Shown here piece by piece: positions 13,396 through 24,700 of a stretch of 64,000 bases of DNA; the stretch's first letter is position 1; each line of letters begins with the position of its first letter. Under the pieces are notes generated by a model. It ran no database searches. It saw only the letters and a program-made list of their open reading frames with translations, and had not been told where the DNA came from. Made by a program: the position numbers and the translations under genes. Location: positions 17,579,001-17,643,000 of the forward strand of contig NC_092566.1 of assembly GCF_037975245.1 (NCBI RefSeq). Reading direction: 5' to 3'. Origin of the DNA: Apostichopus japonicus. Taxonomy: Eukaryota > Echinodermata > Holothuroidea > Aspidochirotida > Stichopodidae.

Positions 13396-16393
13396 ATGCA
13401 ACAGCGCATGATTTTCGTGAAAGATTTAAAAGTATGAAGATTTTTTTTTTATGTGTAATTTTCCACTCATTCACCACAGGGCTATTTAGAAACTATAAAG
13501 TTACTACTTTCTGCATACCGAAAAAAATTGTGTCACATTTTCTATCATATTTTGTAGACATCTAAACGTACATGTATTTTATACCGGTCTATCTCTTCTA
13601 AATATTCCTGATTTTAATAGCACGATGTCAGTTTGGCAATTTTTGTCGCCAGCCAATCGCAGGTAGAAGATAAGAGGCTACTTCATGCCCTTGTAAAATT
13701 GAGTTTTCAAATGTACTTTTCTCATTCGTTTTATAAACCTGAAGGTTGAATATTGTTTGTTGTATCGTGAACATATCAACCATGACGATTGGAACTTCCA
13801 CAACCCATGGCGTCACATGTGATAATCAACTATCAAATATTATATTCGAATCCAAAACCAGAACATAGAAAACATATTGGTTAATAACTTATCAACCATT
13901 CCTAATTCACAAAATGTTGTGCTTAACGAATGAACGTGTTGCATTTCTCTTTACCTTGCCTTTCATGTTAAAAATGTCGTATATTGGTAAGGGACAAAGA
14001 TGATTTTTGAAAGGATTGAATTCTTTTTAATATTCAGTAAGATTTCTATTCGAACAGAGAAGCATTACAAACATATTGAAGAAACAAGAAGTGTAATAGA
14101 CGTGTTTCCACCTCTCTTGATTCCACATCCCATGCATCGGCAATATTTCCTGATACTTTTCTGATTCAAGGATCTAATATAACGTCTGGCACCTAATAAA
14201 GTAAATCATCGAAGCAACTCACTTCCAATTGCTCCCAACCCCTGGGTATTATATGAAGCTCACCTCCTTCCTAACCGATCCATTGTTCAATCACTATGGA
14301 TCTTTTGTCTTCCGGGCTCCAATCCTTATAATGGAGTTGGTTCCTTTAGTGGGCCACCCCTTCGGCCTCGCATACCTATATATTTTTTCTACAGATTGTT
14401 GTATAAGCGAATACATATTTAGCTCCTGTAACAGTTACAAAACTAATAGTTCAAATAAAACAGTAATAGTTCGAAACTATCGATTCCAGGGTGAAATATG
14501 ATCATATAATTCTGTAATGTACATATGAGTGATATAAGCGCCTCTTCAAGAAACCACTAGTACATAATGTTTAAGAAACAGGTATTCTAATAACCGACTT
14601 CTCTTTCAAGACAATCTGATCTTACTACTGACGAGTAGACTTTGTATCACTTTTGACTGAAGATTAAAAACCTAACACCTGATTACGATGATGTCCATAA
14701 TGACGGTGCACATTCTAAAGTTAATCATAAGTATGATATATAGTTGGATGATGTGAAAGTAGACTTTTGTTATCTTTGTTGAAATATGTGCACTACAGAT
14801 TTGCTATAAAATATTTTACTGTATAAATCATACAATCAGTATTTTTCACTCCCTGTAACGTATTGACAATTACCGTTCGTTCGTTTTCTTACGGAATAAA
14901 GCCTAGTAACTTACCTTTGTTTGAGCCTGTAGCATACGAGAGCAAGGCATCCCCTTTGGTTTTGTTGCAGAGCTGTTGTCCTCGGTAATGTCAGTTCTCA
15001 AATATACTTGTTACCAAGGAGAGAATTGTACAGGTACAAACTCCACATGTCAGGACCTGACGCTTTGGTTTTATGCGTGATCTGAACACAAATATCACAA
15101 TATAACAGTATCTCTTGCCATTGAAGCGTAACAAACTAGTCTGTAACAAATTTGGTGGCTATATGCGAAACGACAACGTCCCTGTACGGGTGGGTACTGA
15201 TGCATCGTCTTTAGCTACAACAAAGTGCTTGAGAGATTCATCTATTTGCTGCAGGCCAACTGCGATGTGGCACTTATTGAATTTGGTTGTACGTATATGT
15301 CTCTACATTTTGTAGAGTACTACACATATATGATCGTATGGCTCCTCACACTACCCTGGCAGCATTATCAGATACCATGAGGTATGATACAATGCCACTT
15401 GGTGACGACAGTGGCATCAGTACCGGGAAAATAAAAGTTGTTTTAGTGTATGTCTCATGGTCTTATCCTAGCTCACTTTCTAAAGGGATAATCCGATGGA
15501 AGAAAACGTGACACGTATATGGAAATTATACACTGTAAGTTAAGAACCGCATCTCAATATCCTCTTCTTGACATTTTGGTATTATTTTTTATTTTTATTT
15601 TTTTAATTTTTATTATTGCAAACGTTTCCTCTTCCAAAATAAAATGGTATTTATGATCACTATCCATCTAGGGTAAAGCAAATTATATTATTGTGATATT
15701 TACTAATAAAGGCAATAATCTTCTTGAACTTCCTGCAATGTTGTAGTTCCGATGTTGAGCAGGGGGTTACCCATCACTTTTGGGGAAACCGTTTGCTCAC
15801 AGTAACAAAAATGTGCAAGGTGCATGTTTGATATGATACTTTGTTTTAAATTATAACATAATATATTGAGTTTGATACGAAATATGGCGTATCTATGACA
15901 CCTCTAGTGGGCGTCATACACAATCGATTGGTGGTTATTAGCTTCATACTGATAAGTCACTCAAACACATACTTAATGTTCTTTATTTGACTCCAAATTG
16001 ACAAACACAAGCATACATGTACAATACGGATCATCATGGTGATGTGTTTTCTTCTTTTGAACATGTTTCATTTCTTCACCATGGGAATCATGTCAACTAA
16101 AAGAATTGCATTTAAATGATACATATCAATTTCAAAACCTGATGAATTTAAATAAAAAAGCAAATTTAACGTTACGTTACATAATCGACACCACGCATAC
16201 TCATAAATGTGTGCATCAAGAATCAACAATCTTTCGTTCAGTCTATTTACAATGTCATTCTTTAGTTAAACCAGCAGGTAATTGACTTCAACGCGTAGAT
16301 TGCGCGAAATATATGTAAACATTGAACAATTTTGTTAATTCAGTTGAAATTTGAATCTTCCGTTTACTACAAATTTGTAAAACAAAAAATTCC

Positions 16394-16476
16394 ATCGCTC
16401 GAATTGTGACTTGAAACCCATGACCATCAGATGAAAAAATTGTTTGGTGCTCTACCGTTTGAGCTAACCGTGCTCT
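16394..16476 (-). repeat. Degenerate tRNA-like sequence
   Basis: On the minus strand an A-box-like segment (GGTTAGCTCAAACGGTAGAG) is followed about 40 nt later by a B-box-like GGGTTTCAAGTCAC. The anticodon arm is not clean, so a decayed tRNA or SINE head is more likely than a functional tRNA. Confidence 0.4.
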
Positions 16477-17916
16477 AGTACCTTACATCTTACTTCACCA
16501 TCACTTCTAGTTAATCCTATGTAGGCGTAAATGGACTTTTAACACACACATGCGAGTTCTGATCATCTTTCTCTACGACTTCTTAAATATTTAAAAATGC
16601 CCTTTCAATAGGGCGATGACGAGTTTCTTTAGATCAGGGATAATTATAACTGATGTCACTAGTTAATTGTAACAACACCGGATAACAAATGGTCAAGTTG
16701 GGTTTTCATAAATACCAGGATAACCAAAAAACAAAAAGCTGGATTCCCACACCACACATTATTCGGCCGACCAACATTCAAGAATTAAAGATTGTTATCC
16801 TTTCATTTAAGGAAAACCACATCAATACAAAATTGATTTGAATTCCTCGACGAAAAAGAAGACGTTTATTTTAAACATTTCACTTACAATGTTTTGATCA
16901 CTCAAAATGGTAGACTACGTAGACTTCAAAGTTATTAAAATTCTGTGAACCTTAACTTATATACTATACTTCATCTTGCCTAATTTTATTTTTTCTTTGT
17001 AATACACTGTTAGACCCTTTGTTTCAGATGTATTTAAAATATCATTGGGGTCATATGATGAGTGATTAAAAAGCTGATTTGCATACATAAAAGATTGCCC
17101 TCTCTTCCATAGAAATCTCTCCTATAAGCAGATCGAGTGATTGCGAGCATATATCACCCAGCAGACAGAAATTTTGACAAGCCGTTTTATGATGACGCAT
17201 AGGCTGATCGTAAATATTTGCCAATGACTGCTGTTAGAGTTATTGTTGTCACATGTAAATAATGAATGTGAAACATTTTGTGACTCGTAGCTGAAGTGCG
17301 GGAAAACCCCTACCATTTGGCGACCGAGAAACGCAAGTTACCATTTCCAGAGCAATAACTGATGCTCCTGCGGGGTAATTTATGTCATGATATAGTTGAT
17401 CGATGCAATCGCCGTTAACTGTATTGCCGCTGAATATATTAAATATTTACTTAGAACGCAATGGAAAGAACAGGATAACTGCTGTTTGAAGTAGAAGTGT
17501 GAACCCTGAATTACAGAGCATTGAATATAATAGCAAAACCTTCGAAACTCAAAACAGCAAAGGTAAAATGCCATGTAGGATATGGCGTGGAACATTATTA
17601 TTAGTCTGTGTGGATAGATGTTGGAGCATGGATGTGGTAATTGCAGTGTTCCATTATCAATTTACGGCTAAAAATGCATTAACCCTCTTTCAAAACTCTA
17701 CAAACAACTTGAATTTTTATAACTTTGTTAACTGATAAGATATAAGAAAATGTAATAAAGCTGTAACATTTGTATAGCAAACGGTTTCACCCTAGAACGA
17801 AACTACTCACTTTGACGAAGAGCAAATAATCGATGATATATCGTCTTGTCTGCGTGGGATATAAAGGCATATACCGAATGATACCAAACACAGCCACATG
17901 AAAATGGCCACCTACA

Positions 17917-18091
17917 ATGGTTACTGTAATTCTAGTCTTCCTTGGGGTATTATCAACCATATTCCATCCTAGCAGTGGTCTAACTAAACCAAGTTCCATA
18001 AAATTGGTGAACAATGCTTGGTTACACTGGAGTAAACATCGCGATTCACCCAAACGAAGAGGAACGAGAAGGTCTGATTGAAGCTATCAAA
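17917..18091 (+). pseudogene. CLCA relic 1, exon 1 (signal peptide, frameshifted)
   Basis: Starts with a hydrophobic signal peptide (MVTVILVFLGVL...) followed by GLTKPSSIKLVNN, closely matching GLTKPSAVKLENN in copies A and B. After LVNN there are four extra bases (gctt); then GYTGVNIAIHPNEEE resumes in another frame. Ends at a GTGAGT donor (18092). This exon lies outside the duplicated block, so relic 2 lacks it. Confidence 0.8.
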
Positions 18092-19116
18092 GTGAGTTTT
18101 AAGTATAGTTGCCTGACGTTGTAGTTTCTTAGTTTTTATTCAGTTTTAATTCGTGTTCTGTTTTGAAATAAAATACAATTGTTTTTAGATCAAAGGTAAG
18201 GATAAGGACATAAAATAAGTGAAACTTTCAGAAAAAATGATTAACATTATTCTATTGTATTGTATACCTTGTACATTCACGTGTCAGTTAACTATCGAGA
18301 TGAACTTCGGACCACCTTTCAAGATAATCAATATCACATACTTTTGTTAAGTAACTCATTAGAATAACATTTGTTGTCTATTTCAAGTATTATAATTCAA
18401 AACTTCCTTTGTAAAGTAACATTTTCAGAGCTTTTAAGTAGGACGTGTGGAAGATCTCTTTTAAATATCATCACCCCCATCTTCAGTATGTCGTAGATGA
18501 AACTGACCTTAAACAAATCAGTGTCACGTTTTCTTCACACATCAGTCACAGACGTTTTTTGTTGCCATGGTATTAATGTGGACTTCATCTAACTTTACAA
18601 TTGACGAATAATGGAATAGGTTCTTTTCAAGTTTTTTCGAGCATAGACTTTATATTGTAGCTGAAGCAAAGTGACAATGATATACGAATGTTGCAATAGA
18701 ATGCCTTACTCTAACTTAGTTATCAAGGACTGACAAGACCAAAGCATTTGTATAATATAATCAAGTAATAACAAAATGATTAATTGATTGAAACATCTTG
18801 TTCGAAATGATATGTTATGAATCCCTTTGGAAGGAAAGTGACAATGGGGAGTTTTTCACTCGGTTTTGCAGTAAGTAGTTGCATATTACATTGTTTTTTT
18901 AAACTGACATCGTATATTCAAACACACCACACATTTAGTACACATCTGCTCTCTACTAACCGGGTAAGGTCACAGTGCATGGAAACCATTCAGCCTCTGG
19001 AGTGACGAACCCCGCTCATGACTTTCCTGCAGTGGCCATATTGGATGACATTTCTTCAAGTTATTCTCGTCCTACAAAATGTAATATCTTTTACTTTTGT
19101 GTCATTCTTTCTCCAG

Positions 19117-19275
19117 CAAATGGTTACTGATGCATCTCCATACCTTTACACTGCTACAAAACGTCTTGTCTACCTCAAAAAGGTAATTATATTAGTACCA
19201 GAGACATGAGAAGATAAAGACAAATACCAATCCTCCCCCAAATGCCACTTTTGATACAGTTCATGGAGAGGTCAA
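19117..19275 (+). pseudogene. CLCA relic 1, exon 2 (nonsense and frameshift)
   Basis: Follows a TTTCTCCAG acceptor. Reads QMVTDASPYLYTATKRLVY then KKVIILVPET, matching EMVNDASSYLYEATNNRAFF in the intact copies. A TGA stands where the family has Trp (ETW). A 1-nt shift follows before PNATFDTVHGEVK. The same TGA occurs in the duplicate at 37978, so the nonsense mutation predates duplication. Confidence 0.8.
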
Positions 19276-19471
19276 AGGTTAAGTAAAGTCTAAACCTGCC
19301 AGTTGTTCATTATACATAATCCATGTCAAATTCAGATAATCTTTTATTCAAAAATAATATAATTTGTCCATGATTTTGAAATTCTTGTTTTTTAGGTATC
19401 AAGTAATGTTTATTTCCTTTCAATGCATAGAAAGCCAAACTATCTCGGTTTGAATTTTGTTTTTGTTTAAG

Positions 19472-19581
19472 ACGGAACAACCCCTCACGAATTTATTGCT
19501 GATGTTACTCCAACCATTGTTGTGGCCAGAAAGAGATCGGTTCGAGCGGTGCTGATGCTGGACACATCTGGAAGTATGAAT
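19472..19581 (+). pseudogene. CLCA relic 1, first VWA exon
   Basis: Open in frame: EFIADVTPTIVVARK then VRAVLMLDTSGSMN, ending at a GTAAGT donor. The MIDAS start (DxSxS) is still intact here, although relic 2 has lost it. Confidence 0.8.
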
Positions 19582-20461
19582 GTAAGTCAATATATAAAGC
19601 ATTATTGTGTTATTGAAAATCACTCGCTTCCTTTGGAACTGGTATTGTTGCAATGTGACGATCGTTACAACGGGACTTGTGCATTGCTCAGATAAAGGTG
19701 CGGTATCCATATGGCTCTTCACATGTTACTGAAGTACAGTCTTATGATATACAGCCTATACCGCAATTTTGGAGAGGACTCGAATAGTATCCATCATTTA
19801 TTAAATATATAAATGTATGCATACTCAGACGAAATAAACGAGGAAATCTTTGCTAATGATATACAATTTCTTTTATTTTAATTACTAGCCTGCTTCTTGT
19901 GTTTCCTATATGAACTGAAAGTACAATTAAAAGTTTCATGCAACGTATAAATGACGTTTATTTATAGCGCCACCTCATAAATATGAAGGGGGAAGTTGCT
20001 ACATGGACTTGTTTGCCACCCTGTAAACTTGAAGTAATCTTTATATTGTAATCCTAAGTAGGAAACCATTTGTCAGTAAATCATTGATGTCAAAGGGCAG
20101 TTTGAATTTCCTAATGTCAATATACATAAAATTCGTAACGTCCTAGACTGGTTGTCTCAATGTCAAAAGATAGACGTTGGAAGGTTAATGCGAAGTCTCT
20201 TCGTTCTACTTATTGTTTTGTTTCATGTGATGACAACCAAGCTTACATTTTATATTCACGTAACAAAACACAAATAATTATTAATGTTTACAGGGACCTC
20301 TCGACGACAGATTTATATTGAATTTTATAGTTATTTGCAATTTGGTTGGCAGTGTATGGGTAATGGCTCTGTTTGATGCAGTAATTGTTGAAAATATTTC
20401 TTAGCGTAATATTGAAGCTAATTATATAATATAATCCTGCAATTTGTGTTTTAAACCTCAG

Positions 20462-20667
20462 ACTAGGGATCGAATCTCAAAACTTGCTGTTGCAGCGAGA
20501 AATTGCATTGGACAGTAGCGTGGTCGCCCTTGTCAACTTTGATTCGACAGCTTAAGGGACAAACCGTGGTGGACTCTGATGAAATAAGAAGTAAATTGGC
20601 GGATCTTGTACCTACCGGAGCGAATGGTTCAACATGTATTGGAAAGGGATTGGAAGCTGCTCTTCAG
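20462..20667 (+). pseudogene. CLCA relic 1, second VWA exon (frameshifted)
   Basis: Begins TRDRISKLAVAARN, then shifts frame before DSSVVALVNFDSTA; further coding-like sequence follows up to ANGSTCIGKGLEAALQ and a GTATTG donor. The 5' frame runs into a TAG after the shift. Confidence 0.75.
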
Positions 20668-21136
20668 GTATTGATATTTCCTTGTATTATATTAAATTTA
20701 ATCATATTTGAATACTGAAATATGAACTAGGGTAGTTGCCGTTCCTTGATTTGTTTAAGAGTACAGTGACAGCTTGGTAAATTTTAATAAGATCTCGTAT
20801 AATGATAAACATTGAGAAACTATATTTTGGATCGGGAAAGTGGGCTACCTTAAAAATTGTGAGAGACATGACCGGGGTTCCAATTCACTGTAGGTCCGGA
20901 TGATAAATGCGTCATTGTTCCTATATATTAATGGAATTCTCATAAAAATCTACTTTAAAAAAAGCCCGCAAAAACAACTCGTACCGTTTTTAGTCATGTT
21001 ACCGTGCACTCATAAATTATTTGCTAGGTCTTATCATCATAAAAAATAGAATCCTGATGGTGTTGCAATGTTTTCTTAGCTTATAGATATATAGTAAATA
21101 AATAAAGAATAACACACCAGAAAACTTCCTCTTCAC

Positions 21137-21220
21137 AACCGGTTTCGTCCTTTTGGGACTCATAAGGCGAAGGTAGGAATCGAACCCGTGGTACACATCT
21201 GTCATACCACTTGCTACACA
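21137..21220 (-). repeat. tRNA-derived SINE-like repeat (unit A)
   Basis: On the minus strand an A-box-like region (tagcaagtggtatgac) precedes a B-box-like GGGTTCGATTCC, followed by a conserved tail with gactcataaggcg and gacgaaaccggt. The same element sits at the equivalent place in unit B (about 40034-40105), so it predates the duplication. Confidence 0.5.
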
Positions 21221-21343
21221 TTCATTTCTTATTGACCTCTCCCGTCACTTACAGTAAATACAATGAGCCGTGAAATTTGCTAGATTTGTCCTTTTATTAT
21301 TGTTTATCTATCCGTAACTTATTCTTCTTCTTCTTTTTTTTTT

Positions 21344-21362
21344 GGGGGGGGGGGGGGGGGGG
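21344..21362. repeat. Poly-G tract
   Basis: A run of about 18 G preceded by a T-rich stretch. The unit B counterpart near 40566 has only a few G, so this tract expanded or contracted after duplication. Homopolymers of this length are also prone to sequencing error. Confidence 0.8.
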
Positions 21363-21456
21363 TAAACATGATAGGTGGCAAAGGCGTTCATCCGTAGACA
21401 AGTCATATATTTAGTTGGGTATGATATAAGGGACTTATTTGAACATGAAGACTGGG

Positions 21457-21466
21457 TATATATAAA
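21457..21466 (+). promoter_or_regulatory. Candidate TATA box of CLCA copy A
   Basis: TATATATAAA lies 118 bp before the ATG of copy A. The same element stands 120 bp before the ATG of copy B at 40680-40689. Position suits a TATA box with a short 5' UTR, but conservation also follows from the recent duplication, so the call is tentative. Confidence 0.4.
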
Positions 21467-21574
21467 TCATTCTTAGCTGTTTTTACAAAGCAGTTGTACA
21501 TTTGTAAGCAGTGTCTAATGTGTAGCAAGTTGATGGGCGTTTGTTATATCACTTCTGTTCTCGCTACATCAGAA

Positions 21575-21754
21575 ATGGCCAATCGTGTCAACCTAATATT
21601 ATCTTTGGCGATATTGTTATTGAATAATCCATTCCGATGTCTTGGTCTAACCAAACCTTCGGCAGTGAAGCTCGAGAATAACGAGTATTCAGGTGTTGTT
21701 ATCGCCATACATCATAGTGAACTAGAGAATGAAGATCTCATCGACGAAATTATT
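21575..21754 (+). CDS. CLCA copy A exon 1 (signal peptide)
   Basis: Encodes MANRVNLILSLAILLL, a signal peptide, then GLTKPSAVKLENNEYSGVVI, the family's N-terminal VKLENN..Y motif. Ends phase 0 at GTAAGT. This ATG is preferred over the in-frame upstream one at 21494 because it directly precedes the hydrophobic core and is conserved in copy B. Confidence 0.85.
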
Positions 21755-24700
21755 GTAAGTACCAAGAGCCGTATAAATAATCACAAACACCAATTAATAC
21801 TACATCGTACCGGCGTCGGGCCCTCGGGTTTAGTTTTGTTGTTGGGCAATAGAACGTTGTGTAGACTAAATATTGCTCCAAAAAGGTATTTCGGTTGTAA
21901 TTTCGGTATTTGACTTGTGTCCCGTGAGCACGTCTTCCAAAAAACCCTCGACCTACTCGACCTACTATACCAAGGTTGCTACAGCAGTATTATAAGAATC
22001 AGGTAACTATATATATCAATCAATCATTGAACATATTGCGCACGGTAATAATACTAACCTTTCCCCCATCCCCTCCGTCAAAGCGAATAACACCTCTTAT
22101 CGGTAGGTTATCCCGTCAAGGACCTTTAAATGTCTCGTGAACCAGGGTTTCATTATGTAAAAAGGAAATAGAAAAAAGGAAAAAAGTCGCCAAAAAGAAA
22201 AAGGAAAAGGGAAAAAACGTCGCCAAAGAGATAGAGGTCGGCAGCAAAAGATCAAACAACTTGATCCATTCTCAATCCCGGTGCCTCGAGAAACATTGAG
22301 CTTTTATGTATGTCACACTTCCTTTCCCATATTGATCATTTGAAATCGTTAATAAATGGTTCGTCTACTCTCACCACGGATTTTTTTTTATCAGTTTTAC
22401 GTGACCGTTTCTTTCTTTCAAAATACATATTTCTAATATGAAAGGAAATGGTCAACGACGCCTCCTCGTACCTTTACGAAGCTACAAATAATCGCGCTTT
22501 CTTCAAGGATGTCACCATCCTTATCCCAGACACTTGGCCAGATAAACCTGATTACCAGTCACCTGGAAATTCAACATTTGAAGGTGCCGATATCATCATT
22601 GCACCAAGAAATCCACGTTTTGCACCGACGTCCGTGTTTCCTCCTGCTCCACATACGAAACACTATGAAGGATGCGGCAAACAGGCAGCTTATATACATC
22701 TCACCAGCCACTTTCTTCTCAATGAAACATCTGAGGAACTTTATGGCAATAAAGGTTTGGCACAAACTTTGACACAGTTTTGTTTTTCTAGACAAACCGT
22801 TTTGTATCAGTTCTCAAGGTATTTTCGTGATTTGGTTGATTGTAAACATAGTAAATACCAAGAACTGAATTTCCCCGAGTGCTTGCAGTATTAGGAAGAA
22901 CTTTTCGATTGTTCATGGTGTTACTTTTTTGGCGGACAACACACCAGGAAGTATATCATGTAGGTACCTACAAAGTGAGGGTGCTTGTGAGCGTCGTGAC
23001 AGGCTCAGAACTAAGTTGGCTACACTGCATATGTACATAGACTATATGCAACTTTAGGTCAACGTCCAGTCACGTAGGCCAGTAACGACATATTTTAGCG
23101 CGCACGCGCACAACAATAACTAGCATCACTACAATTGTAGAGCTTAGTTTTACCCTTTTTTAGGATACTCTCACTTAGGTTACATATTACCCATAAGAAC
23201 CAAAGACTTAGGTCATGAGAAACTAATTCAGGGCGTTCAATGGCCTTGATATGCACTTCCTCATAAATCCCGGCTACTTTAAACAAAAGAGGTTACTACT
23301 GTGAAACAGAAGTGGCAAACGAGGTGTTTTTTACACAACGTTTTTGAAGTACATAAATAGTTATTATTAACTCGCTTGCAGGAAACGGAAACGTATTGGG
23401 ACAGGAAAGGTTGTTATGCCCTTTGTAATCGTAAAGATCAAGTTCACACGAATATCATCGAGGTGTTAAGCATCTGCAATGTAAACGGAACAAGCTACGA
23501 GCAGTTGAATGGTTCAGTTCACCAATCGATAAGCAACCCGTTCCACATCATAGACGCATGCTCATTCAGCCGTTAATGTTTTCTTAAGACAACGGTTTCG
23601 TTTCCTTCTTCACACACTTCAGTGACTCAGAAAAACCAATTGATCAGTGTAGCATAGCTTCTTCTTTCCAAAACAAAAAATCAATTGTACAATTATAGTT
23701 CTGATACCAAAAACTCAAAGATCTTGTTATGTTGAGCAAGACCGAGTTCACAACTTAACAAAGCTGGGTAGGGTTCACGTAGCAGTGGTGTGATTCCGTC
23801 AATACTTTTGTAACCACAATGCGCTCCAAGACGTCGGTGGATGATTCAAAGCTATGTACTTATGAGTTGCGAGAAGGAATTAGCATGACAATGCAAAAAA
23901 CCGTGTCTTATCCATAACTCATAACCCTTGAAGTATCCTGCAGAATGTGTAAACCTGTTGGATAGTAAACATGAAAATATCCAGTTAACGTTACATGAAT
24001 GCCAGAAATTACCAGTTTAAAATTGTTAAGTACAGGGTAACGCAGCAGCGATATTTATGTTTAGCATCAAGAAATTTGAATCTAGAGACAGAAAAAGATT
24101 CGTTACAGTGTAGTTAGGCACCTTCAAAGATAAATAACGGCCTCCCATCCCCACCATATTCCTCTAAGGCTACTAGAAAGTGATAAAGAACATAAGGCCG
24201 AAAGAAATGTATATGATAAACGGAATTGTAGGAGATACCATGGATAAATATGCCGCACAAGGCAATGCATTGTGTAGTCTGCTCAATTAAATGGTGTATC
24301 CGGGCTACCGTAGTAACGCCACTTAAGAAGTGGGATTCACATTCTACAACGCAAAAACAATACTATTCGACAACCTTTGACATTACATATCCGCTAAGCT
24401 TTGGTCGCCATTGTACACAAATCTTGTTTCTGTTCACCTTGTGCCAACGCTTACTACCGAGGAACTTATTTGAACACATAGTGAGGCAATTTTTGATAAA
24501 TCCCTGTTTAGGTAATAAATAGTATCCACCCCAACCTCCCTCCCGCACAACAAGGGGGTTTGAATATTACATGTTACAAGAGCCTGCAAAACTTAATGAT
24601 ATACGTGAATATAAAGAATTTCCATTATGTTATAATGAATAGCGCTAACTGCAAAGTAATTTTTTCTTTAAACGTCTCTTCATGTTGCCTATAGCGATTT

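Larger units (their letters stand above)
10262..17916. other. Intergenic, gene-free
   Basis: This 7.6-kb stretch has poly-G runs (around 10567-10585 and 10650-10664), a degenerate CAAT-type simple repeat (about 13230-13395) and a tRNA-like sequence (about 16394-16476). ORFs such as 12926-13234, 14229-14501 and 15115-15315 are AT-rich, without recognisable domains, and are probably chance. Confidence 0.4.
17917..20667 (+). pseudogene. CLCA-family relic 1 (exon 1, exon 2 and two VWA exons remain)
   Basis: Four separated segments match the exon order of the intact CLCA genes downstream: signal peptide exon (17917-18091), N-terminal domain exon (from 19117), first VWA exon (19472-19581) and second VWA exon (20462-20667). 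Lesions include a 4-nt insertion in exon 1, an in-frame TGA and a 1-nt frameshift in exon 2, and a frameshift with stop in the second VWA exon. The HEWGH exon, cysteine-rich exons and everything 3' of the VWA are missing. The part from 19041 onward is duplicated at 37906 onward. It is a pseudogene of a third CLCA paralogue that predates the segmental duplication. Confidence 0.85.
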
